Source: Echinicola shivajiensis
GTDB lineage: Bacteria > Bacteroidota > Bacteroidia > Cytophagales > Cyclobacteriaceae
Direction: 5' to 3'
NCBI RefSeq assembly: GCF_018642165.1
Contig: NZ_JAHHZM010000010.1
Location: forward strand, 62,001-126,000
Length of the DNA stretch: 64,000 nt
Position 1 is the stretch's first letter. Every line of letters starts with the position of its first letter. Of the stretch, positions 35,857-44,534 are shown piece after piece. The translations under genes were made by a program, and so were the position numbers. The notes beneath the pieces were generated by a model. That model had not been told where the DNA came from. It saw only the letters and a program-made list of their open reading frames with translations, and ran no database searches.

Positions 35857-37989
35857 CTAAATGAAAAAGGCACTTTTATTAAATGGCTGAGCGGTTAGTC
35901 GAACCTTGGTTGCTGAATATATGGCATTTGCTAATGCTGCGCCAGCAGGTGGTAGGCCTGGCTCACCGAGTCCCATGGGATTTTCATTGCTTTCGATAAA
36001 ATGCACCTCAATTTCTGGGATGTCCTTCATTTTGATCATTCTGTATGCATCAAAATTTTTCTGGTTAGCCTGACCATTGGTCAAGGTTATTTCAGCAAAC
36101 ATGGCATGTCCTAGGCCATCAATAATTCCACCTTCAATTTGAGTTTCGGCACCACTTTTATTAATAATTATCCCACAGTCAACAGCACAATAAACCTTAT
36201 TGATTTTTAGTTTTTGATCAGGTAATTCTTCCAATTCGACGATCTCTGCTACATACGAGCCAAAGGAAAAATGAGCTCCAATTCCCTGATAAACTCCTTC
36301 AGGTTTTTCTTTTCCCCAGCCAGCCATATCGGCCACTTTCTTTAAGACTGCCGCATATCTGTCTACATCATAAGCAACGTTTCCTATGGGATTGGATTTG
36401 GCTTTCTCAAGTAAGTGAAGCCTAAATGCTAAAGGATCTTTACCAGTTTTATGGGCAATTTCATCGATAAAGGATTCTTCAGTAAAGGCTATGAAATTGT
36501 GATTGGGAGCTCTCCAAGGTCCCGTACTTACCGGTGAATCATATCTTTGAGTATCCACCTGGAAATTCGGTACTGCACCAGCTGGAAAATTATCCTGTCT
36601 TGAAAGATTTCCTGCAATTCCGGCAGAATTATGATGCCAGCCTATTATTTCACCATTTTTATCCAATGCGGCTCGGTATTGGTATTTAGCCATGGGCCTA
36701 TAGAAACCTCCTCCCATATCATCCTCTCGGGACCAAATAACATTTACCGGAGCCTTGGCTAGTTTAGAGACCATGGCTGCCTCTTCCACAAAATCGGACA
36801 TCAACCTTCGTCCAAATCCACCTCCCATCCTAGTCAGACCTAAACTGATTTTTTCCTCAGGAATTTCTATTAGCTTGGCCACCTTTTTTCTGGTTCCCTC
36901 AGGAGTTTGGATGGGGCCATAGAGTTCAGCGCTGTTTTCCTTTACATCTGCAAAGAAGTTCATAGGTTCCATGGTATTATGAGCTATAAAGGGAGCATCA
37001 AAATCCATTTTTACCACTTGGTGCGCATTAGCAAAGGCTTTTTTGATATTTCCATCCTTTCTTTTTGCTGTAGCGTTATTTTTGGAATTAAGCGCTGAAA
37101 ATAATTTGACTTTGATTTCATCCGTGCTTTCCAGATCATTTGGGTCAGACCATGTTATTTTAAGTGCTTTTTTCCCTTTCATTGCGGACCAAGTATTATT
37201 GGCCAATACCACAACCTTATGGTCATAACTAAGGACCTGATGTACGCCATTTACTTTTAGGGCATCTTGGTCTTCATAGGAAATCAATTCCTGTCCAAAT
37301 GCAGGAGGCCTGGCAATAACGGCATAGAACATGCCTTCCTTTTTGGTGTCAATGCCATATTTTAGTGATCCGCTTACTATATCCTTATTGTCGACGTTTT
37401 TAATTCTTTTTCCAAGCAATTTGAATTCAGAAATGTCCTTTAAAGGAGCAGTCACAGGAACAGTCATGCTTGCAGCCTTTTCTACCAATTTTCCATAGCT
37501 TAGAGACTTGTTACCATCTTTGAGAAAAACGGCTCCTTCTGAAGCATAACAGTTACTTGGTGTGGCTCCCCAAATTTCAGCTGCAGCATTGATCAACATC
37601 AATTTTGCTGTAGCTCCGGCGCTTCTGAATGCATCCCAGCTTGATCTTACAGAGCCGCTTCCTCCAGCTACTTGCCGATTATATTTTTCAGTATCAAGCC
37701 CTGCCTGTTCAATTTTTACATCTTCCCATTTTACATCCAATTCTTCCGCAACAATCATTGGCAGAGCCGTTTTAACACCTTGTCCAATTTCAGGATTGGG
37801 AGCCATTAGGGTGACAGTTCCATTGGTGTCAATTTTTACAAAGGCATTTATATCGACCATTTCGGCCATTTGTTCAGAAGTAGGATTTTTACAGGACGAA
37901 AGCCAGTTGAAACCTAAGATCAACCCGCCACCCGAGGCAGCACTCACCTTCATAAAATTCCTGCGAGATAAATTCATAGTGCTTTTCAT
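35857..37989 (-). CDS. Xanthine/aldehyde dehydrogenase family molybdopterin-binding subunit, IorB-like
   Basis: A 710-residue molybdenum hydroxylase large subunit with a Tat-type leader ([20 protein letters not shown], followed by a Cys). Mo-cofactor motifs include [20 protein letters not shown] near 395, [20 protein letters not shown] near 495 and the C-terminal [20 protein letters not shown], which carries the catalytic Glu. It matches the periplasmic IorB/isoquinoline 1-oxidoreductase type, which has no FAD subunit and passes electrons to a cytochrome or membrane acceptor. Its ATG overlaps the small-subunit stop (ATGA). Substrate unknown; an aldehyde or N-heterocycle is likely. Confidence 0.92.
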   Translation of the reverse strand: MKSTMNLSRRNFMKVSAASGGGLILGFNWLSSCKNPTSEQMAEMVDINAFVKIDTNGTVTLMAPNPEIGQGVKTALPMIVAEELDVKWEDVKIEQAGLDTEKYNRQVAGGSGSVRSSWDAFRSAGATAKLMLINAAAEIWGATPSNCYASEGAVFLKDGNKSLSYGKLVEKAASMTVPVTAPLKDISEFKLLGKRIKNVDNKDIVSGSLKYGIDTKKEGMFYAVIARPPAFGQELISYEDQDALKVNGVHQVLSYDHKVVVLANNTWSAMKGKKALKITWSDPNDLESTDEIKVKLFSALNSKNNATAKRKDGNIKKAFANAHQVVKMDFDAPFIAHNTMEPMNFFADVKENSAELYGPIQTPEGTRKKVAKLIEIPEEKISLGLTRMGGGFGRRLMSDFVEEAAMVSKLAKAPVNVIWSREDDMGGGFYRPMAKYQYRAALDKNGEIIGWHHNSAGIAGNLSRQDNFPAGAVPNFQVDTQRYDSPVSTGPWRAPNHNFIAFTEESFIDEIAHKTGKDPLAFRLHLLEKAKSNPIGNVAYDVDRYAAVLKKVADMAGWGKEKPEGVYQGIGAHFSFGSYVAEIVELEELPDQKLKINKVYCAVDCGIIINKSGAETQIEGGIIDGLGHAMFAEITLTNGQANQKNFDAYRMIKMKDIPEIEVHFIESNENPMGLGEPGLPPAGAALANAIYSATKVRLTAQPFNKSAFFI

Positions 37990-38447
37990 GATTTACCTCC
38001 TTCCGCAGCCATTTTAATGGCCTTTTTAATTCGTTTATAGGTTCCGCACCTACAGATATTGGTCATTGCAACATTAATGTCATCGTTTGTAGGCCTCGGG
38101 ATTTCTTTTAATAACTCAGCTGCTGCCATAATCTGACCAGCTTGGCAATAGCCACACTGTGGAACATCTTCTTTATCCCAAGCCAGTTGCAATGGATGGT
38201 CACCATTTTTGGATAGGCCTTCAATAGTGGTGATTTGATCATCTTTAATGCTAGAAACGGGAATTACGCATGATCTTACCGCCTTGCCATTGAGATGGAT
38301 GGTACAGGCACCACATTGGGCAATTCCACATCCGTATTTTGTCCCTGTCAATCCAACAATATCACGGATCACCCAAAGTAAGGGCATATCAGGATCCACA
38401 TCCACTTCGTGGGTCTTATCATTAATATTTAGCTTAAATTGGGTCAT
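37986..38447 (-). CDS. Molybdenum hydroxylase [2Fe-2S] subunit, IorA-like
   Basis: A 153-residue small subunit starting at MTQFKLNIN; a start nine codons upstream adds only a non-conserved leader. The plant-ferredoxin-type cluster uses C40, C45, C48 and C60 ([14 protein letters not shown]); the second cluster uses C98, C101, C132 and C134 ([12 protein letters not shown]). This two-cluster layout carries electrons from the molybdenum site. There is no signal peptide, so export would depend on the Tat leader of the large subunit. First gene of the five-gene operon. Confidence 0.93.
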   Translation of the reverse strand: MTQFKLNINDKTHEVDVDPDMPLLWVIRDIVGLTGTKYGCGIAQCGACTIHLNGKAVRSCVIPVSSIKDDQITTIEGLSKNGDHPLQLAWDKEDVPQCGYCQAGQIMAAAELLKEIPRPTNDDINVAMTNICRCGTYKRIKKAIKMAAEGGKS

Positions 38448-38593
38448 TTTATTATCATGGTTTAAGGGTATCAAAAAGTCTTGATAAAGTAATTAATTTA
38501 AGGATTGATTTTTACAATTGGTAATATGGAACTAGTATTTCCACAAATGGTAAAAATAATCCTATTCAAGAGGCTGAAAATGAGAGAACAGTT

Positions 38594-39730
38594 TTAAAAT
38601 GCCTCTCCTATATAAATATAAAATCCATTTGTATCCTGACCAAAAGCATAATCCAAACGGGTATATATGTCTTTTTTGGGAAACAAAAGAAAGCGCAAAC
38701 CAGCACCAGCTGACCATACTATCTTGTCAAGGTATAAATTGTCGAAATCAGGAAATACGGTTCCAGCACCTGCAAAGGCTGCTGCTCCTAGCCTCTTGGT
38801 AAATCCTAATGGAAGGGGTAAAAACCTAAATTCCACTTGACTTGATATATAGTTATTATCCCTATAGCGTCCATAATAATAACCTCTCATTTGGCTCTCT
38901 CCTCCTAGGGCACTGGTCATATTGAAAGGAACTTCTCCAGTATTGAACTGCCCAAAAAGTTGTGCAGCCAAGACATTGTTTTTTCCAATGGGCCGGTATA
39001 TCCTATTGTCTGAAACAATCGTTGCAAATTCATATTTTCCTTTCCAAAAGGGGGCATACTTGATATAAGCCAGTTCTGAGAACAGTCCACGCCTTACATT
39101 AAGCACATTGTGTCTATTGTCATAAACTACTCCCATTCCCAGGCCAATATTGGTGGACCCTTCATATCCAACAGGTAGCTCAAGTACTTCATCGGAGTTC
39201 TGTGGCTCAAACTCAACTGATCCGAAATGGTTAAAATCAAGCTCCATACCAAAATAAAAGTCCTTCTTTAATTTTCGTAGAACCCTTTCCTTGATGAGGA
39301 CTTGTTTTGAATCTACGATTGCTAAATAATCATTACTGGTATCTGGGCCCAAACCATAATAATATAGGGGGAATTGTTGATATCGTAGCCTTCCTAGGAA
39401 GAACCATTCCTCTTTATCTGCATAGTTAGCATGATCGAACCAAATCCCATATTGCCCTTCCAGGGTAAAAAATGTAAATCCATTAATTTCACTGAGTCTA
39501 TTGCTCGTATCCTTTTTAGCATAATAGACATATAGGGAGCTGAAACCAATCTCCCAACTGGTTTCGGGAGAATAAGCCAAAGTTGGATAAAGCAGGAACT
39601 GGGGTTCAGCTACATCGCTGGTATCATTGATGATTTTATTAATATACCTTTTAATAAAACCTTGATCCTGGGCATTGGCAAGGTATATATTACATGAAAT
39701 CAGGAATGTTAGTAAAAGTAGTTTCTTCAT
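38594..39730 (-). CDS. BamA/TamA-like surface antigen outer-membrane protein
   Basis: A 378-residue exported protein (signal peptide ending YLANAQ near 21). The rest has alternating beta-barrel strands, with GIGMGVVYDNRHNVLNVRRG-like repeats, ALGGESQMRGYYYGRYRDNN near 275-294 (the Omp85 motif in the barrel) and a terminal phenylalanine (YIYIGEAF). No POTRA domains are seen, so it is the short Omp85-like class common in Bacteroidota. It may pass substrates or lipids across the outer membrane. Monocistronic. Confidence 0.85.
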   Translation of the reverse strand: MKKLLLLTFLISCNIYLANAQDQGFIKRYINKIINDTSDVAEPQFLLYPTLAYSPETSWEIGFSSLYVYYAKKDTSNRLSEINGFTFFTLEGQYGIWFDHANYADKEEWFFLGRLRYQQFPLYYYGLGPDTSNDYLAIVDSKQVLIKERVLRKLKKDFYFGMELDFNHFGSVEFEPQNSDEVLELPVGYEGSTNIGLGMGVVYDNRHNVLNVRRGLFSELAYIKYAPFWKGKYEFATIVSDNRIYRPIGKNNVLAAQLFGQFNTGEVPFNMTSALGGESQMRGYYYGRYRDNNYISSQVEFRFLPLPLGFTKRLGAAAFAGAGTVFPDFDNLYLDKIVWSAGAGLRFLLFPKKDIYTRLDYAFGQDTNGFYIYIGEAF

Positions 39731-39879
39731 TGGTTATAGAAAACAGTCTGCCATAAGGAACAATAACTACATTAAACCCAAAGTAGTTTATTTATCGCTG
39801 CTATTTGTACAAGATATTAATATTCAAGATAAAAAATGAAATAGCAGTGTATGTTGCTGTGGTACTTTCAAGGAAACAT

Positions 39880-39908
39880 AAAAAAAGCAGTCCTAAAAGA
39901 ACTGCTTT
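39880..39908 (-). terminator. Terminator of the TRAP/kdgK operon
   Basis: AAAGCAGT and ACTGCTTT form an 8-bp stem with a 9-base loop; on the minus strand a run of T follows. It lies 22 bases past the TRAP large permease stop. Confidence 0.75.
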
Positions 39909-39929
39909 CGAATTTAACTATCTTCAAGA

Positions 39930-41225
39930 TTACAGACCAAATAGTCCTGGCAACCATAAGGTCATTTGTGGGAATAAAGTAATAATGATCAATCCTATGA
40001 TCATTGCCACAAAAAAAGGAAGCAATGGTCGGACTACTTTTGCAATGGATGTTTTAGCCACACCAACGCCAATAAAGAGTACTGAGCCGACTGGAGGAGT
40101 ACATAGTCCAATACAAAGATTCAGTACCATAATGATCCCAAAATGAACTGGATCGATACCCAATTCGCTTACAACCGGTAAGAAAATTGGCGTAAAGATC
40201 AATACTGCTGGTGTCATGTCCATAAATACCCCAACAAATAGTAAGGTTAAGTTGATGATAATAAGGATGATGTATTTATTATCACTTAATGAAAGTAGGA
40301 TTTGACTAATTGATTGTGGAATATCTTCACTCGACATAACCCATGACATACTCATAGAAGTCGCGATCAATAATGCCACAACAGCCGTTGTGGATGAAGA
40401 TTTAAGTAAGATGGCTGGTATATCTTTTACTTTTAATTCTCCATAGATAAAGGAAAGCCCTAATGTATATAAGACAGCAATTGCTGAAGCTTCTGTGGCT
40501 GTGAAAATTCCAACTACGATTCCTCCAATAACTATAACCAACAAAGTCAAGCTTGGGGCAGCCTTTAGAAATACACTTCCAAATTCACTAACAGTGGTTG
40601 TTTCACCTTGCGGTAATTTGTGTTTTCTGATAAAGAATGCTGCAGTTATCATCAATAAAAGTCCTACAAATAAACCCGGGATATAACCAGCAACGAATAA
40701 TGCACCAATGGAAACACCACCACTAGCCAAGGAATAAACGATAAGAATGTTTGATGGTGGAATGATCAAACCGGTGGTGGAAGAGGTTACATTAACCGCA
40801 ACACCCAATTCCTTAGGATAACCTTCATCATCCATTCTTTTTCCTAGAATTCCCCCTAAAGCAGAGGCTGCCGCCACCGCAGAACCGGCTATGGCCCCAA
40901 AAAGCATTGCCGCAATTACATTGACATACAATAAGCCACCTGGTAGTCTTCCGGTGATGGCCTTGGCAAGATTAATTAGTCGGTTGGCTATCCCTCCTTT
41001 ATTCATTATTTCCCCAGCCAGTATGAAAAAGGGGATGGCTAATAATGAAAAACTATTTAATCCAGCTCCCATTCTTTGAGCGATAGTGGTCATGGAAGGT
41101 ACAGCAGCAACAGTGATCATCAAAGTTAATAAGCTACTAAAACCTAAGCTCCAGGCAACTGGTACTCCAAGTCCCATAAGGGTAATAAAACTTAATACTA
41201 AAACTATTATGGTTAAATATTCCAT
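39930..41225 (-). CDS. dctM: TRAP transporter large permease, DctM family
   Basis: A 431-residue inner-membrane protein with about 11-12 membrane segments. It has family features such as GVPVAWSLGFSSL, AIPFFILAGEIMNKGGIANRLI, AAASALGGILGKRMDDEGYP and TTGLIIPPSNILIVYSLASGG. With DctQ and DctP it takes up an organic or sugar acid by sodium symport. It lies two bases after dctQ, last in the five-gene operon. The cargo is probably a sugar acid that leads to KDG, judged by the catabolic genes in the same operon. Confidence 0.94.
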   Translation of the reverse strand: MEYLTIIVLVLSFITLMGLGVPVAWSLGFSSLLTLMITVAAVPSMTTIAQRMGAGLNSFSLLAIPFFILAGEIMNKGGIANRLINLAKAITGRLPGGLLYVNVIAAMLFGAIAGSAVAAASALGGILGKRMDDEGYPKELGVAVNVTSSTTGLIIPPSNILIVYSLASGGVSIGALFVAGYIPGLFVGLLLMITAAFFIRKHKLPQGETTTVSEFGSVFLKAAPSLTLLVIVIGGIVVGIFTATEASAIAVLYTLGLSFIYGELKVKDIPAILLKSSSTTAVVALLIATSMSMSWVMSSEDIPQSISQILLSLSDNKYIILIIINLTLLFVGVFMDMTPAVLIFTPIFLPVVSELGIDPVHFGIIMVLNLCIGLCTPPVGSVLFIGVGVAKTSIAKVVRPLLPFFVAMIIGLIIITLFPQMTLWLPGLFGL

Positions 41226-41227
41226 GG

Positions 41228-41722
41228 TTATGCGGCTGGTTTATGTTGGGTCAAAAGTTTGATATCTGCTATTTGATAAATGGTAATCAATAGCCCACTA
41301 AGAGGGATTATCGTATACACATAGGCCAAAGGAATTTGCAATGTGCTCGATTTTTGTCCAAGTATATAGGTGATGTAGACCAAATTGCTTCCACCAAAGA
41401 TCATTACAGGTATGGCAAAGGCAAGGATGATAATATGGATAAATATCAATAGATTGTTTTTGACCCTTCCCGTCAGCCTAGCTGGGAGGATATCAATGGC
41501 CAAATGTTCATTATGACCTGCAACATAGGCAGATCCAAGCATACCCAACCAAATCAATAAAAACCTGGACAATTCATCGGTGAAAGAGCTCGGAGACATC
41601 AAAATATATCTAGATAGCACTTGCCAAGTCACATTGATAACCATTAAGCTCATAATGATCATTAGCACATAGCCTACCCGATGGTTAATTTCATTCTTAA
41701 TAGAACTGCTGTGTTTAGTCAT
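41228..41722 (-). CDS. dctQ: TRAP transporter small permease, DctQ family
   Basis: A 164-residue protein starting at MTKHSSSIKN; the longer open frame runs further into dctP. Four membrane segments and the motif DELSRFLLIWLGMLGSAYVAGHNEHL near 62-87 are typical of DctQ. It supports the large permease and the binding protein. It overlaps the dctP stop by eight bases, so translation is probably coupled. Confidence 0.92.
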   Translation of the reverse strand: MTKHSSSIKNEINHRVGYVLMIIMSLMVINVTWQVLSRYILMSPSSFTDELSRFLLIWLGMLGSAYVAGHNEHLAIDILPARLTGRVKNNLLIFIHIIILAFAIPVMIFGGSNLVYITYILGQKSSTLQIPLAYVYTIIPLSGLLITIYQIADIKLLTQHKPAA

Positions 41723-42725
41723 GGTTTCTGATTTTTTCAATGATTTCATACATTTCTGGCTGTTCCCGCTTAATGGTTTCATACAGGGGCTCTACTGCTT
41801 TTCTGAATGGTTCCTTATCAGGATAGGTGATGGTCACCCCTTCTTTTTCCAGCAGTTTCATGGACTCTTCAACTGATTCTGCCCAAATTTTGTATTGATA
41901 GGTGGCAGATTCATCCGCTGCTTCCTGTAACCATTGCTGTTCTTGTTTGGTTAATCTGTCCCACACCTTAGTGCTGACAATTAACATGTCAGGTACAGCA
42001 GTATGCTCATTGATAGAATAGAATTTACAGATTTCATAGTGTCTGGAACTCACTACACTTGGAGGATTGTTTTCAGCGCCGTCAACGATACCTTGCTGTA
42101 AGGCGGTATAAAGTTCACCCCAAGAAACAGGTGTGGGTGAACCGCCCAAACTGTTCACCATATTGATGGCTGTATTACTTTCCATTACCCTGATTTTCTT
42201 TCCAATCAAATCTTCAGGACTTCTTACAGGCTTGTCTTTGGTGTAAAAGCTCCTTGATCCAGCGTCGTAGAAGCAAAGGCCTTTTAACCAATATTGGGTA
42301 CCTTCATTAAGCAACATTTTTCCGATTTCACCATTGAGCACCCTTTCTTTGTGTTGATCATCTCGAAATAAATATGGCTGACTCAGTACCTGAATTTTGG
42401 GGGCAAAACTTTCCATTACCGCAGAGGATACTTTGGTCATACCCAAACTTCCAATTTGAAGTAATTCTACTAATTCACGCTCATTGCCAAGCTGTGCATT
42501 TGGGTAAACATGAACCTTCATTTGCCCATTAGACTTTTCCTCAACTCTTTTCGCCATATATATCATGGCATCGTGAACTGGATGATTAGTGTCTAAGCCG
42601 TGTCCTAATTTTATTACTGTTTTACCACCTGGACCTTTACATGAGATAGCCAAAGCTATCATAATAAAAACCAGTAAGTTAAAGTGGGTTATTGTTTTTG
42701 TAGATCTTAAAAATTTCATTCTCAA
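41715..42725 (-). CDS. dctP: TRAP transporter solute-binding lipoprotein, DctP family
   Basis: A 336-residue lipoprotein (lipobox ALAISCKG, Cys near 29). The binding protein has the canonical GKKIRVMESNTAINMVNSLG region, whose Arg pairs with the carboxylate of the ligand, and then PTPVSWGELYTALQQGIVDGAENN. It captures the acid outside the inner membrane and delivers it to DctQM. A lipid-anchored rather than free TRAP binding protein is usual for Bacteroidota. It lies four bases after eda. Confidence 0.94.
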   Translation of the reverse strand: MRMKFLRSTKTITHFNLLVFIMIALAISCKGPGGKTVIKLGHGLDTNHPVHDAMIYMAKRVEEKSNGQMKVHVYPNAQLGNERELVELLQIGSLGMTKVSSAVMESFAPKIQVLSQPYLFRDDQHKERVLNGEIGKMLLNEGTQYWLKGLCFYDAGSRSFYTKDKPVRSPEDLIGKKIRVMESNTAINMVNSLGGSPTPVSWGELYTALQQGIVDGAENNPPSVVSSRHYEICKFYSINEHTAVPDMLIVSTKVWDRLTKQEQQWLQEAADESATYQYKIWAESVEESMKLLEKEGVTITYPDKEPFRKAVEPLYETIKREQPEMYEIIEKIRNHD

Positions 42726-42729
42726 TAGT

Positions 42730-43392
42730 TTAAGATTTAAGGGATTTTATGACAGAAAGAGCTTGGCTGATTTTCTCTTCCAAGGCATCATATTTCTTGT
42801 CCTGAATCCACTCTTTTTTGAATAACTGTGAACCCATCCCAACACAAGTAACACCTGCTTTGAACCATTTTCCTAAATTATCTTCGGTGGGTTCCACACC
42901 ACCCGTAGGCATAATTTTTATTTCGGGTAATACGGCTTTTACCGCGGAAACAAACGATGGACCAAGGACATTTCCCGGGAAGGCTTTGAATACCTGTGCT
43001 CCCATTTCTTTGGCGTTAAAAATTTCAGTAACAGTTCCGCAACCTGGTATCCATAATATATCTTGTCTGTTGCAGACTACAGCAACGGAAGGAATTAAAG
43101 CTGGAGAAACAATGAAATCGGCACCTGCCTCTAAAAATTCTTCGACCTCTGTAGGAGTAAATATGGTACCAATACCCAAAATCATTCCTTCATATTGATC
43201 GGCATGAGTTTTTAAATCTTTAAACACCTCAAGAGAATTGTTACCTCTGTTTGTAAACTCAAAAACCCTTATGCCTGCTCGGTAGGAGGCATCCATTACT
43301 TCTTTTGCAACTTCAGTATCGCTATGGTTAAAAACAGGGATCATCCCTGTTTCTTCCATGGCTGCAATAATATCACTTTTGCTAAACTTCAT
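42730..43392 (-). CDS. eda: 2-dehydro-3-deoxyphosphogluconate aldolase (KDPG/KHG aldolase)
   Basis: A 220-residue class I aldolase. The Schiff-base lysine lies in AQVFKAFPGNVLGPSFV near 133, the catalytic Glu in IRVFEFTNRG near 41, with PTGGVEPTEDNLGKWFKAG binding phosphate. It splits KDPG to pyruvate and glyceraldehyde 3-phosphate, the last step of the pathway encoded here. The gene lies nine bases after kdgK and four before dctP, so catabolism and uptake are made from one transcript. Confidence 0.95.
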   Translation of the reverse strand: MKFSKSDIIAAMEETGMIPVFNHSDTEVAKEVMDASYRAGIRVFEFTNRGNNSLEVFKDLKTHADQYEGMILGIGTIFTPTEVEEFLEAGADFIVSPALIPSVAVVCNRQDILWIPGCGTVTEIFNAKEMGAQVFKAFPGNVLGPSFVSAVKAVLPEIKIMPTGGVEPTEDNLGKWFKAGVTCVGMGSQLFKKEWIQDKKYDALEEKISQALSVIKSLKS

Positions 43393-43401
43393 ATTTGATT
43401 A

Positions 43402-44397
43402 TTATCTTAATAATTTTCCTACATTTTCTCCTCTTACCAGCTGTTCTACCTCTTCAACTGAAACAAAATTCGCATCCCCTGGTATGGAATGTTTCAAAAC
43501 AGATGCAGCCACAGCAAACTCTAAGGCTTCTTTATCCGAAGAACCGAGTAAACCATAAATCAGACCGGCCATAAAAGCATCACCGCCACCTACTCTGTCC
43601 ACTATATGGGTCATATCATACGTTGTTGACTTCAGAAGATCTTCTCCATTCCATAGAACGCCCGAAAGTTTGTTATGGGAAGCACTAATGGATTCCCTAT
43701 AAGTGGTGGAAACATACTTGATGGAAGGGTATTTTTCCTGTGCTTTTTGACAGGCGGTCACAAAATCGTTTTCATGAATATCCATGCAATTTTCAAAATC
43801 CGTAAGCCCAGCAATGATCAAGTCGGTTTTATCAATGAGTCCTGGCATTATATCCAAAGGACCTTTTCCATATTGCCACAAATTTCTTCTGTAATTGATA
43901 TCGCCACTTATTTTTACACCTAATCGGCGGGCTGCTATCACCGCGTCAAAGCAGATTTGGGCAGCACTGGAAGATATCGCAGGAGTGATTCCCGTCCAAT
44001 GGAACCAATCCGCACCCTCAAATATTTCTTTCCAATCAATTTTATTGGGATCAAAATTGGCAAAGACAGAATCAAAACGGTCGTAAATAATTTTCGAAGA
44101 TCGCTGCATGGCTCCATTCTCCACGAAGTACAATCCCATCCTTCCTTCATCAAAAAATACATATGAGGTGTCTACTCCGGCAAATCTCAAATACTGTGTG
44201 GCAGCCTTGCCTAAATCGTGTTTTGGAAAGGCGGTAACATGAGCTGCGGACATTCCCCAATAAGCTAAAGAGACCGCTACATTGGCCTCTGCCCCACCAT
44301 ATACTGTGTTGAATGTGTTTGAATTAACAAATCTTTCGTGCCCTGGTGTGGAAAGCCTCATCATGATTTCCCCTAGGGTGATCACCCGTTTTTTCAT
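43402..44397 (-). CDS. kdgK: 2-dehydro-3-deoxygluconokinase, PfkB family sugar kinase
   Basis: A 331-residue PfkB-type kinase. The N-terminal GEIMMRLSTPGHERF and YGGAEANVAVSLAYWG bind the sugar; the C-terminal VDRVGGGDAFMAGLIYGLL carries the catalytic Asp and anion hole. It phosphorylates 2-keto-3-deoxygluconate (KDG) to KDPG, which the next gene's product cleaves. First gene of the five-gene operon and divergent from uxaA, with which it shares a control region that contains a perfect palindrome. Confidence 0.92.
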   Translation of the reverse strand: MKKRVITLGEIMMRLSTPGHERFVNSNTFNTVYGGAEANVAVSLAYWGMSAAHVTAFPKHDLGKAATQYLRFAGVDTSYVFFDEGRMGLYFVENGAMQRSSKIIYDRFDSVFANFDPNKIDWKEIFEGADWFHWTGITPAISSSAAQICFDAVIAARRLGVKISGDINYRRNLWQYGKGPLDIMPGLIDKTDLIIAGLTDFENCMDIHENDFVTACQKAQEKYPSIKYVSTTYRESISASHNKLSGVLWNGEDLLKSTTYDMTHIVDRVGGGDAFMAGLIYGLLGSSDKEALEFAVAASVLKHSIPGDANFVSVEEVEQLVRGENVGKLLR

Positions 44398-44493
44398 TGA
44401 TAACTTCTATTTTATTTCCCGAATTAAAGCCAAAATAAATTTGTTTAGAAAAAAACAGCAGAATTTATTCTGATTAATTTTTTTATTGCATAA

Positions 44494-44515
44494 ATTGCGC
44501 AATCGATTGCGCAAT
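44494..44515. promoter_or_regulatory. Perfect 22-bp palindrome between kdgK and uxaA, candidate operator
   Basis: The half-site ATTGCGCAATC is followed directly by its reverse complement GATTGCGCAAT, giving a perfect 22-bp palindrome centred on a CG step. This is the form of LacI-family operators. It lies 20-41 bases before uxaA and 97-118 before kdgK, so one regulator could control both directions. No regulator gene of this family is in the window. Confidence 0.75.
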
Positions 44516-44534
44516 ATAGCAAAATTATACAGAT

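Noticed and set aside
39805-40146. A 113-codon plus-strand frame at the end of the TRAP operon
   Set aside because: It overlaps the large permease in antisense and spans its terminator; no homology or start signal.
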